A stretch of DNA of 64,000 nt from positions 107,565 through 171,564 of the forward strand of contig CALVAQ010000003.1 in the NCBI GenBank assembly GCA_944325595.1. The letters are read 5' to 3'. The stretch's first letter is position 1. Every line of letters begins with the position of its first letter. The notes under the pieces were generated by a model. That model made no database searches, was not told the origin of the DNA, and saw nothing but the letters and a program-made list of their open reading frames with translations. A program made the position numbers and the translations under genes. This document shows, in pieces, positions 35,524 through 43,478 of this stretch. Source of the stretch: Candidatus Gastranaerophilales bacterium. GTDB lineage: Bacteria > Cyanobacteriota > Vampirovibrionia > Gastranaerophilales > Gastranaerophilaceae.

Positions 35524-36111
35524 ATGATAAACAATGTTTGTGTATTTGCCTCATCATGCGATTATCTGGAAAAAAGCTACTATGAAGCTGCATCAGAGCT
35601 GGGGAAAGAACTTGCCGCAGCAGGTTTTGATATGGTATACGGCGGAAGCTGTCTGGGGTTGATGTGGGCATGCGCGCAAGAAGTAAAAAACGGCGCCCGG
35701 CGCCTTATCGGAATAATGCCCCAAAAACTAAGAGAGATGGATGTATTTTCCGACTATTGTGATGAATTTTTTGTAACGCCGTGCATGAGAAGCAGAAAAG
35801 CAAAAATGGATGAAATGTCAGATGCCTTGATAGCACTCCCCGGAGGATTCGGCACGCTTGAAGAACTCAGTGAAATGATTGTTCAAAAACAGCTCGGATA
35901 TAACAAAAAAGCTATTGTTATATTGAACACAAACGGATTTTATGACAAACTGCTTTCATTTTTTGATGAAATAATAGAGCAAAAATTTGCAAACAAAGCA
36001 GCCAAAAGCATATACTTTGTAGCAAATACGCCCTCAGAAGCTGTTGAATATCTGAAAAACTACAATCCTGACGAGCATGTTTTTTCAAAAGAACAAATCT
36101 ATGCAAGATAA
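35524..36111 (+). CDS. LOG-family nucleoside 5'-monophosphate phosphoribohydrolase
   Basis: A 195-residue Rossmann-type protein of the LOG family (TIGR00730). The signature PGGFGTLEELSEM (about 107-119) is intact, with MRSRKAKM upstream, which gives the R and K residues used by cytokinin-type enzymes. GGSCLGLMWACAQ corresponds to the first nucleotide loop. Members release a free base from nucleoside monophosphates; the substrate here is unknown. The gene ends at 36111, one base from the end of convergent nrdG. Confidence 0.9.
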   Translation: MINNVCVFASSCDYLEKSYYEAASELGKELAAAGFDMVYGGSCLGLMWACAQEVKNGARRLIGIMPQKLREMDVFSDYCDEFFVTPCMRSRKAKMDEMSDALIALPGGFGTLEELSEMIVQKQLGYNKKAIVILNTNGFYDKLLSFFDEIIEQKFANKAAKSIYFVANTPSEAVEYLKNYNPDEHVFSKEQIYAR

Positions 36112-36600
36112 CTATTGATACAAAACAATACTGTTTTCTTTCAATGTCTTTTTAACATCAATAATACGTTGATTTGAACTTCCGACCCAGTGTATTCTGT
36201 TGTCTTTGAGTTCTTCGACAAATTCTCCGTCAGCCAGTACATCAACAAATTCTATTCCGTCAAGGTCTTTTACGTCTTCCCAGAGATAGCCGGTATAAAG
36301 CCATATAGTTTTGTCAGGAAACTCTTTTGCGCATTTTTTGACAAGTCTCAAAACTTCGGGTCTGTTGTCAGGAAAAAGAGGGTCTCCGCCGCTGAAAGTT
36401 ATGCCGGAAATATGCGGTTTGTTCAGTGCTTCGAACAGTTCATCTTCTGCCGCTTTGTCAAAAGGAAGTCCGCCGTTTTTGTCCCAGGTAATGGGGTTCT
36501 GGCAGTTTTTGCAGTGATGATTGCATCCTGAAACCCACAGGACGACACGTATTCCGTCTCCGTTGAGCATATCTTCTTTTGTAATATCGTGATAATTCAT
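36112..36600 (-). CDS. nrdG: Anaerobic ribonucleotide reductase-activating protein
   Basis: A 162-residue radical-SAM enzyme that makes the glycyl radical on NrdD. The 4Fe-4S motif is VSGCNHHCKNCQNP (C26, C30, C33), followed by the SAM-binding segment ISGITFSGGDPLF. The start used is ATG at 36600 (MNYHDITKEDML), as in other NrdG proteins; reading further upstream would enter the hairpin at 36646-36698. It follows nrdD on the same strand, 106 bp away, the usual operon order. Confidence 0.94.
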   Translation of the reverse strand: MNYHDITKEDMLNGDGIRVVLWVSGCNHHCKNCQNPITWDKNGGLPFDKAAEDELFEALNKPHISGITFSGGDPLFPDNRPEVLRLVKKCAKEFPDKTIWLYTGYLWEDVKDLDGIEFVDVLADGEFVEELKDNRIHWVGSSNQRIIDVKKTLKENSIVLYQ

Positions 36601-36645
36601 TTTTTGCTGTTCTCCCTCTCTCCCGTTTCTCCTGACGGAGAAGAA

Positions 36646-36698
36646 AAAGCCGGATTTTGTACGAAAACAAATATTTTTCGCAGTCAAAATCCGGCTTT
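36646..36698 (-). promoter_or_regulatory. Long hairpin between nrdD and nrdG
   Basis: AAAGCCGGATTTT (36646-36658) and AAAATCCGGCTTT (36686-36698) form a perfect 13-bp stem. The 27-nt loop contains a second 6-bp stem (CGAAAA 36662-36667 with TTTTCG 36675-36680). It begins 9 bases after the nrdD stop. The structure could stop part of the transcripts or protect the nrdD mRNA, making NrdG less abundant than NrdD, as fits a catalyst that activates it. On the minus strand the 3' arm ends in TTT only, so full termination is not assured. Confidence 0.65.
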
Positions 36699-36706
36699 AT
36701 AAATTT

Positions 36707-38980
36707 CTACATGCTTACTCTGTCTTTGATTTCTTCCATTTTTGCTTCATTCAGACGAGTATCGCCTTTTACTCTTGAATATGAAAGGTAACCGTTCATT
36801 CTTTCAATTTTTGTAAGGTTTTTGCTGCCGCATTTCGGGCAAACATCCATTGAAAGTTCCTGGTGACCGCAGTCATCGCAGTATGCCAGAGAAAGGTTTA
36901 CACCTTCATAAAAGCCTTTATCCATAGCTCTTTTTACAAGAGTTTCAATAGCTTTTGTATTGTAATCGATAGGATATTTTACGTATTGAATTTTTCCGCC
37001 GTTGAGCAAATCCCAGAACCTGCCTTCGAGATCTTGTTTTTCAATAGGTCCTATTTTCTCTGAAACGTGGCAGTGGAAACTGTTTGAAACATATCCTCTA
37101 TCGGAAACTTTATCAATTTTTCCGTATTTTTTGCGGAATTGTTTGATTTGTAAACCACAGAGGTTTTCTGCCGGTGTTCCGTAGATAGCATAAAGATATC
37201 CGTCTTTTTCTTTGAACTCGTTAACCTTTTTGTTTATGTATTCCATAACTTCAAGAGCAAATGCACCGTCTTCTACAAGAGATTTTTTGTTGTAAAGTTC
37301 TTGCAGTTCATTGAGTGCAGTAATACCGAATGAAGCTGTTGCCGATTTCAAAAGCGGTTTGATTTTGTCGTGGATACCGAGATGTCCGCCGTAGAAACCG
37401 CCTTCGCAGAATGCGAGCGGGTTGATTGATGCTCTCATTTCTCCGAGGTATTCGTATGTTCTGATATGGATTTGTCTAATCATTTCCATATAGTAGTCAA
37501 GTACTTCATAGAAATTTTTGCCTTCTTTTTGTGATTTAGCATAAATCATAGGAAGATGCAGGCTGATAGCACCAATGTTAAATCTTCCGACAAAAATAGG
37601 TTTGTCGTTTTCATCAGCAGGTTTCATACCGCCTTTTTCATACCATGGTGACAGGAATGCTCTGCAGCCCATCGGAGATACTACTCTTTTGTATTTTTTG
37701 TACATACTTGCAACATAACCGTCACCGGTCAAAGACAGCCAGTCAGGATACATTGCTTTTTTAGAACATTCAACGCCGGCAGTGAAAAGTTCTTCCAGTA
37801 CGCCGCCTTTGCCGTGAAGTTCTTCATCGTACAGGAATACAATTTTCGGGAATAATACTGGTTTTTTGTTTTCCTTTTTGCCCTGACCTTCTTTTCTGAC
37901 GTTTAACATCATCAAAGAAGCCATTTTTTCGAATTTTCCTGTGCCTAAGCCCATTGTAACCGTAATGAACGGATAATCGCCTCTGCTGGAAGCTACGGTA
38001 TTGAATTTGTATTCCCAGCCCTGGAAGCCGTCATGGAAGTCTTTTTCAACATCTTTTGTTGCAACTTCTGCTGCTTTTTCTGCAGGAATACCCAAATCAA
38101 TGTATTTTTGATATTTCTTTTCGTATGTTTTTTGTGCATACGGAGCAAGAATTTTGTCTACTTCCGGTACCGTAAAACCGCCGTATTGCTGGCTTGCTGC
38201 CGCCATAACAATATCACCTATTACATCAAAAGCAACTTCGAGGGATTTAGGTTCATTATACCAGAGGTTGCCCATTTCAAATCCGCCGTGCAAAACAGAT
38301 GCAACATCAAAAAGACAGCAGTTCATTGTGTCTCTTCTTGCGGACATATCGTGAATGTATATGTAACCGTCTCTGATTGCTTGAAGTTCAGGAACAGTCA
38401 GGAAGAATTTTTTGTAAAGTTCTTTGTTCAACTGGTTGAAAATCAAAGAACGTTTTGTGGAAACAAGTGCAGAGTCTGCGTTTGAGTTTTCCTTGTCTCC
38501 TATATACATGATTTTTTGACTTTCCTGATATACTTTGTCGAGCATATTTACAAAGTCAATTTTGTAGTTTCTGTAGTTTCTGTAGCTTTTTGCAACTTTC
38601 GGATTCAAAGCCTCGAGTGCATTTTCTACGATGCAGTGCATTTTGAAAATTTCAATCTCTGATTGATTTGTTTCAAGAACACTTCTGTTTACATAGTTTG
38701 TGATATCTTCAATTTCTTTATCCGAAAATTCAACAAGCATTCTTGCGGCGGACTTTTGTATCGCTGCAACAACTTTTCTGATATCATAATCTTCTTTTGT
38801 TCCGTCTTTTTTAATAATTTTTACATTATTAACATTGCATTTCGGAATAATTTCAATTACCTTTGCAGCCGGACTCTGCGGTTCCATAGTTTTCGGCTTT
38901 GTAACGACAGCGCCGTTAACATCGTCTCTCAACTGTGATTTTTCGATGCTTACAACTTTTCCGTCTTCAATTCTATTCAT
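36707..38980 (-). CDS. nrdD: Anaerobic (class III) ribonucleoside-triphosphate reductase
   Basis: A 757-residue glycyl-radical enzyme that makes dNTPs without oxygen. An N-terminal ATP-cone (VKIIKKDGTKEDYDIRKVVA, about 53-150) provides allosteric control. The catalytic barrel follows (for example NIGAISLHLPMIY). Near the C-terminus lie the zinc ribbon CDDCGHQE and CPKCGSKNL, then ERMNGYLS, in which G730 is the glycyl radical site (R-x-x-G-Y). This shows the organism grows anaerobically. Expression may be limited by the RBS hairpin at 38988-39007 and the structured leader behind it. Confidence 0.97.
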   Translation of the reverse strand: MNRIEDGKVVSIEKSQLRDDVNGAVVTKPKTMEPQSPAAKVIEIIPKCNVNNVKIIKKDGTKEDYDIRKVVAAIQKSAARMLVEFSDKEIEDITNYVNRSVLETNQSEIEIFKMHCIVENALEALNPKVAKSYRNYRNYKIDFVNMLDKVYQESQKIMYIGDKENSNADSALVSTKRSLIFNQLNKELYKKFFLTVPELQAIRDGYIYIHDMSARRDTMNCCLFDVASVLHGGFEMGNLWYNEPKSLEVAFDVIGDIVMAAASQQYGGFTVPEVDKILAPYAQKTYEKKYQKYIDLGIPAEKAAEVATKDVEKDFHDGFQGWEYKFNTVASSRGDYPFITVTMGLGTGKFEKMASLMMLNVRKEGQGKKENKKPVLFPKIVFLYDEELHGKGGVLEELFTAGVECSKKAMYPDWLSLTGDGYVASMYKKYKRVVSPMGCRAFLSPWYEKGGMKPADENDKPIFVGRFNIGAISLHLPMIYAKSQKEGKNFYEVLDYYMEMIRQIHIRTYEYLGEMRASINPLAFCEGGFYGGHLGIHDKIKPLLKSATASFGITALNELQELYNKKSLVEDGAFALEVMEYINKKVNEFKEKDGYLYAIYGTPAENLCGLQIKQFRKKYGKIDKVSDRGYVSNSFHCHVSEKIGPIEKQDLEGRFWDLLNGGKIQYVKYPIDYNTKAIETLVKRAMDKGFYEGVNLSLAYCDDCGHQELSMDVCPKCGSKNLTKIERMNGYLSYSRVKGDTRLNEAKMEEIKDRVSM

Positions 38981-38987
38981 GTCAACT

Positions 38988-39007
38988 CCTTTTTTGTGTA
39001 AAAAAGG
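38988..39007 (-). promoter_or_regulatory. Hairpin that masks the nrdD ribosome binding site
   Basis: On the minus strand CCTTTTTT, loop ACAC, AAAAAAGG forms a perfect 8-bp stem. The AAGG of the 3' arm and the next AG (AAGGAG) make up the nrdD Shine-Dalgarno site, seven bases before the ATG at 38980. Initiation would need the stem to open, so this is a candidate switch that could respond to temperature, a protein or the upstream leader. Confidence 0.6.
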
Positions 39008-39260
39008 CAGAAAATAGGCTAGTCAAATCCCACTAACTCAAGTAGTTATTCTATTTTTTACCCAAATTCCTGTCTCGAGGTTTCTCCCTAACTGAAGCAT
39101 TCCGGCTTTTTACTTTTTTAGTTCTCCAGGACCATTTGCATGTTTCAACCAAGTATTTTCCTTTTAAAAAAGTACGGTAACGTATCAGTGAGTGATTCTC
39201 ACACCTCTTTTGCTTTTTTCTTTTTCGTTTTTTGCTTTCTATTATTCTAACAAAAAATTT
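39008..39260 (-). promoter_or_regulatory. Possible structured 5' leader of nrdD
   Basis: The region upstream of nrdD is 377 bp to the next gene and holds several inverted repeats. On the minus strand ACTTTTTTA near 39160 can pair with TAAAAAAGT near 39110, enclosing about 45 bases. GTGAG and CTCAC at about 39189-39203 form a 5-bp hairpin, and TACG/CGTA another at about 39174-39185. I could not match it to a known riboswitch (no B12-box, no purine, SAM or c-di-GMP core). The remainder to 39357 is AT-rich with no gene. Confidence 0.35.
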
Positions 39261-39357
39261 CTAATCATGGAAGTCTTTTTAAAAAATTTAATACTTCTAT
39301 ACGATACGCCCAAAACGCTTGTTGCACAATGCATTTAGGGGGTGGTATTCCGCTCTT

Positions 39358-40530
39358 CTATACGCCGTGCGTTTTTACGAAATCACATGTTTTTAATTTC
39401 AAAATTTTATCAATTTCTTTATTGTCCTGTGTCTGCCCGAACAGTATGGCAAAGAGGGGTTTTTTCAAATAATCAATTTTTCGAAACTCCAAAATATTTG
39501 AAAAACATTTTTTTAACTTTTCGTAATCAAAGGAGCATGACCCGTCTTTTTTCATATCTTTCGGGGTTTCCGCCATGGCAAAGTAGTAGTATTCATTACC
39601 TTTTCGGGAAAATATTTTTTCCCAGTCCGGCTCACTTTGGTCATGGAAATATTCATACATGTTTATTCCGTATGCAAAGCATGCCAAATCTGTTGTACAC
39701 CAACCGGCAAATCGCATCGGATTAATTTCAACCGGAACAATTTCACCGTTTTCTTTTTCAATAATTTCAATATGCATGGGAAAATTTTTTAAATCTATAA
39801 GTTTTCCGAGTTTTTCAAGCAAAATTTTAACTTTTGGCATGGTGTTTTGAATAATATTTTTTGACGAAAGATAAAGTCTGTCGCTCACGTCATCGGAATC
39901 TGCAAAAGGATGTTGAAATATGTTCAAAACAACGGGAATTCCTTGTTGTGTATAATATGCATCAACGGCGTATTCTTTGCCTTTTATGATTTCTTCAATG
40001 ATATAGCCTGAAGAATTAACAACATTTGACGGAAAGATTTTTGAGTATGACTTTGCTTCCTGTTGGAGATTTTTCAAAACTTTTTTCCAGTCAGAATCAG
40101 TTTCAACCTTGTATACCCCGAGGCTCAAAAATCCGACAGACGGTTTGATGATAAAAGGTTTTTTGATTTTTGTTGTATCAATATTTGAAAGTTCTTCAAG
40201 TGAATATTCACAGAAGAAAAAACCCGGATATATTGAAGAAATCAGCTTTCTGAATTCATATTTGTTTTTAAAAATTTTTATTGCATCAGAAATATTTGAG
40301 TCAGGAAAATTTTTTATTACCCAATCAATAGAGTTTTCGGAATTTGAATATATTTTTAAACCGTTTTTTGAGCCCGAGTATTTTTTTAAAGCTGTTTTTT
40401 CATCAATTAGATTTAAGTCGTATTTGGTTGTATAATTTCTGACAAATTCATTATCCAAAACCTCAAATTTATTTTTTTCAAGGGTTTTTAGCATCAAATC
40501 AGAAACGTATGGTTCTTCAATTATAAACAT
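39358..40530 (-). CDS. ATP-grasp family ligase
   Basis: A 390-residue protein with an ATP-grasp fold. The nucleotide-binding segments are seen as KKPFIIKPSVGFLSLGVYKV (about 136-155) and GYIIEEIIKGKEYAVDAYY (about 188-206), and the metal site as VPVEINPMRFAGW (about 270-282). Such enzymes join a carboxylate to an amine or thiol using ATP via an acylphosphate. The family is too broad to name the product, but a peptide or natural-product ligase is plausible. It runs divergently from plsY across 139 bp. Confidence 0.82.
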   Translation of the reverse strand: MFIIEEPYVSDLMLKTLEKNKFEVLDNEFVRNYTTKYDLNLIDEKTALKKYSGSKNGLKIYSNSENSIDWVIKNFPDSNISDAIKIFKNKYEFRKLISSIYPGFFFCEYSLEELSNIDTTKIKKPFIIKPSVGFLSLGVYKVETDSDWKKVLKNLQQEAKSYSKIFPSNVVNSSGYIIEEIIKGKEYAVDAYYTQQGIPVVLNIFQHPFADSDDVSDRLYLSSKNIIQNTMPKVKILLEKLGKLIDLKNFPMHIEIIEKENGEIVPVEINPMRFAGWCTTDLACFAYGINMYEYFHDQSEPDWEKIFSRKGNEYYYFAMAETPKDMKKDGSCSFDYEKLKKCFSNILEFRKIDYLKKPLFAILFGQTQDNKEIDKILKLKTCDFVKTHGV

Positions 40531-40669
40531 TATTCAAAATTCTCCTCTAAGATTTTTCATTTAATTAATTATATTTGTTAAAAACGTATTGTATATTTCA
40601 TGAATTTGTATTGTTACAAAAACTGCAATTTTGGTGTAAAATAGTCCGGTAGATTACAAGAGGGGTAAT

Positions 40670-41269
40670 ATGATTCACGCAATTCTGGCAGTAATAATAG
40701 GTTATTTGATTGGTTCCATCCCTACGGGATATCTGATAGTCAAAGCAAAAACAGGACAGGATATCAGAACTGTCGGTTCCGGCTCAACAGGAGCAACCAA
40801 TGTAAAAAGAGTTCTGGGCAAAAAATGGTTTTTTATCGTAATGCTTTTGGATGCGATAAAAGGAGCTGTTCCTGTTGTAATTGCGCAGTTGTTTTTGACA
40901 TCATATGCACAATACGGACTGACACCGGTTCTTGCTGCAGTTTTTGTATTAATAGGTCACAGCAAGTCTGTTTTCCTCGGTTTTACGGGAGGGAAATCCG
41001 TTGCATCCGGCGTCGGGACAATTCTTGCACTAAATCCTCTTGTCGGGCTATCCGTTGCAGTAATCTGGGGAACAATCACCTGGATATCAAAATATGTTTC
41101 TCTTGGGTCGATAATAGCATTGGCGCTTTCGCCGTTTCTTATGTGGGCGTTTAAACAGCCTGCAGGATACATCGGGTACTGTGCTTTGGGCGCAGTATAC
41201 ATCATATGGCTTCACAGAGAAAATATAAAACGTCTTGTTAAGGGTGAAGAAAACAAAGTCAGAGAATAA
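40670..41269 (+). CDS. plsY: Acyl-phosphate:glycerol-3-phosphate acyltransferase
   Basis: A 199-residue integral membrane enzyme that starts phospholipid synthesis by acylating glycerol 3-phosphate. Typical motifs: GYLIGSIPTGYLI at the N-terminus, GSGSTGATNVKRVLGKKW (about 37-54) and GHSKSVFLGFTGGKSVASG (about 97-115). About five hydrophobic helices. A ribosome site AGAGGGG lies 7 bases upstream. The malic enzyme gene follows after five bases, so both are likely on one mRNA. Confidence 0.96.
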   Translation: MIHAILAVIIGYLIGSIPTGYLIVKAKTGQDIRTVGSGSTGATNVKRVLGKKWFFIVMLLDAIKGAVPVVIAQLFLTSYAQYGLTPVLAAVFVLIGHSKSVFLGFTGGKSVASGVGTILALNPLVGLSVAVIWGTITWISKYVSLGSIIALALSPFLMWAFKQPAGYIGYCALGAVYIIWLHRENIKRLVKGEENKVRE

Positions 41270-41274
41270 AGAAT

Positions 41275-42795
41275 ATGCCTCAATACAAATATTTCAAAAC
41301 CGTGCCCAAAATACCGATAGAAGACAAAGATACGCTGTCTCTTGTCTATACTCCGGGTGTCGGCGCATCGTGTCTTAAAATTTCTCAAACCCCTGAAGCT
41401 GCAGATGTATACACAAACAAGATAAATTCCGTTGCGGTAATCGGTTTTGAATACGAGAAAGCTCTCGAGCGTGCAATATTTTTAAAAAGCGTTCTTATGA
41501 TTGATGCATATCCTCTTGTAATTGAAAGAGAAACATCAAAAGAGGATTTGAAATTTGCCGTTGAAAATATAGATATAAATTTTTGCGCAATTGATTTGTC
41601 CTTGATACAGGATTTTGTCTCGGACATTGATTTTTCTGTTGAAATACCGGTATTAAAAGGACAGACAGAAAATCTTAGAGACTTTTTCGGTGCAATTTCA
41701 AGAAACGTATTTATGCTGGATGTTTCAAAGCTCAAAGGCGATGTATCAGAGCGTTCATTGCAGCTTCATGAACTTGCCGGAGGGGTAATTGAAACTGAAT
41801 TGACAGAGCAAAAAAGAAACAAGCCCGTTGCTATTATTTCTGACGGAACGGCGGTTCTCGGATACGGAAATATAGGTGCACTTGCTTCAATACCTGTTAT
41901 GGAAGGTAAAGCCGCATTATACAGCGAGCTTGCTGATTTGGATTCAATGTGTTTTTGTATAAAATCTCAGAATCCGCAGGATATAATAAAAATCACAAAG
42001 ATGTTTGCAAATTCATTCTCCGGAATACATCTGGAGGACATTGCCGCTCCGGCATGTTTTGAAATTGAAGACAGACTTTCAGCGCTTCTTGATATTCCTG
42101 TTTTTCACGATGACCAGCATGGAACAGCGATAATTGTACTTGCTGGGTTGTTGAATGCACTTGTTCTGGAAGAAAAAGAACTTTCTAATATAAAAATTGT
42201 AATAGCCGGTGCCGGCGCTGCAGGCACTGCAGTTGCAAAGCTTCTTGCTTTTGCCGGAGCAAAAAACATAGTTATGGATGATATAAACGGAGTCATCTAT
42301 AAAGGCAGAGAGCAAAACGACAAATACCTTGAAGAACTGGCTCAAATTACAAATCCTAATGATGAAAGAGGAGAGCTTAAAGATATTATCAAAAATGCAG
42401 ATGTTTTTATCGGGCTTTCAAAGGGAGGATTGCTGACGGAGGAAATGGTTCAATTAATGGAATACCGTCCGATAGTTTTTGCTCTGGCTAATCCGACCCC
42501 TGAGATTATGCCGGAAGAGGCAAAACATGCCGGAGTATACATAATCTCAACCGGCAGAAGCGATTTTGAAAATCAGATAAACAACTCTCTTGCATTTCCC
42601 GGATTGTTCAAGGGGCTAATTGACGGACACATAAACAGGGTTACGGATGAAATAAAACTCGAATGCGCTCTGACAATAGCCTCGATGGTACCAAAAGACG
42701 AACTGTCTACGGAAAATATTTTGCCTGATGCTTTAGACAGAATGGTGCCGCTAAGGATAGCAGACACCATTGTCGAGCGTTTTAAGAAAGGATAG
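41275..42795 (+). CDS. Malic enzyme with an internal insertion
   Basis: A 506-residue NAD(P)-dependent malic enzyme (malate to pyruvate plus CO2). LVYTPGVGASCLKI (about 23-36) and SDGTAVLGYGNIG (about 189-201) belong to the malic N domain; VFHDDQHGTAIIVLAGLLNA and the dinucleotide loop VIAGAGAAGTAVAKLL follow. In usual proteins of about 400 residues the N-x-V-A-V block is joined directly to SDGTAVLG; here about 125 residues (roughly 57-182) intervene. That segment has no family that I know. It might regulate the enzyme. The gene follows plsY by five bases. Confidence 0.88.
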   Translation: MPQYKYFKTVPKIPIEDKDTLSLVYTPGVGASCLKISQTPEAADVYTNKINSVAVIGFEYEKALERAIFLKSVLMIDAYPLVIERETSKEDLKFAVENIDINFCAIDLSLIQDFVSDIDFSVEIPVLKGQTENLRDFFGAISRNVFMLDVSKLKGDVSERSLQLHELAGGVIETELTEQKRNKPVAIISDGTAVLGYGNIGALASIPVMEGKAALYSELADLDSMCFCIKSQNPQDIIKITKMFANSFSGIHLEDIAAPACFEIEDRLSALLDIPVFHDDQHGTAIIVLAGLLNALVLEEKELSNIKIVIAGAGAAGTAVAKLLAFAGAKNIVMDDINGVIYKGREQNDKYLEELAQITNPNDERGELKDIIKNADVFIGLSKGGLLTEEMVQLMEYRPIVFALANPTPEIMPEEAKHAGVYIISTGRSDFENQINNSLAFPGLFKGLIDGHINRVTDEIKLECALTIASMVPKDELSTENILPDALDRMVPLRIADTIVERFKKG

Positions 42796-42844
42796 TTTAG
42801 GTAGTTAGGTAAGTTATTAGGTTAGGTTGTGTTATAAAAATTAC

Positions 42845-43396
42845 TTAAGGAGTCGATGGTTTGTGGAAAATTTTGTTCCAGATGTTTTTAAAGAAATCGC
42901 CGATTTTAGTAAAACCTGATTTGATTCCATTCCATACTGTCTGATACCATGGTGTACCGCCGGGAGCCGGAGCCGGTCTGCCTCTGAGTTTTGAAATAAG
43001 ATTTTTACCTTTAACAATACCGAGGACAGTCAAACCTGTTAAAAGAATGCCGAGAGCAATTTTCTTTGCCGTATCATATTTTCCTTTGTTTACAAGCGTG
43101 TTCTTGTCAGGATGCTGCGGATAAACGGAAGGGTAAATATTTCCTTTCGGCAGCGGCTGCGGATTAGGGAGTGTCGGCAGCGGGTCCGGAAGAATCTGTC
43201 CGGGAAGTGTCGGTGCCCAGCCCCTTTGTGCAACATAGTTCTGCAGATAAGGAGACGGTTTATCCGTGATATAACCTTTTACATCTTCCGCTACAATACC
43301 GTGAGTTGTTAACATATCAAAACAGTCGGGATAAATCGGGTATGTCTGCGGATATGCTTGAGGGTAATTCATTCCGTAATTGCTGATAGGCTGCAT
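42845..43396 (-). CDS. Proline-rich membrane protein of unknown function
   Basis: A 183-residue protein of no family that I recognise. The first 100 residues are proline- and tyrosine-rich (YPQAYPQTYPIYPDC, and LPDPLPTLPNPQPLPKG types of sequence) and probably disordered. A hydrophobic helix lies at about 115-133 (ALGILLTGLTVLGIVKG). The C-terminus is aromatic and basic (TVWNGIKSGFTKIGDFFKN), likely an amphipathic helix on the membrane. The convergent malic enzyme gene ends 50 bp away. Confidence 0.65.
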   Translation of the reverse strand: MQPISNYGMNYPQAYPQTYPIYPDCFDMLTTHGIVAEDVKGYITDKPSPYLQNYVAQRGWAPTLPGQILPDPLPTLPNPQPLPKGNIYPSVYPQHPDKNTLVNKGKYDTAKKIALGILLTGLTVLGIVKGKNLISKLRGRPAPAPGGTPWYQTVWNGIKSGFTKIGDFFKNIWNKIFHKPSTP

Positions 43397-43478
43397 AATT
43401 CTAATCTCACACTATTTCTTTCACACATTCCTATAAAAACAATGCAAGGTTTCAAATTGCCTAATTTTGAATTTACGG

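Noticed and set aside
38988..39357. Cobalamin riboswitch upstream of the ribonucleotide reductase
   Set aside because: B12 switches are common before such genes, but I found no B12-box or matching core, and the class III enzyme does not use cobalamin.
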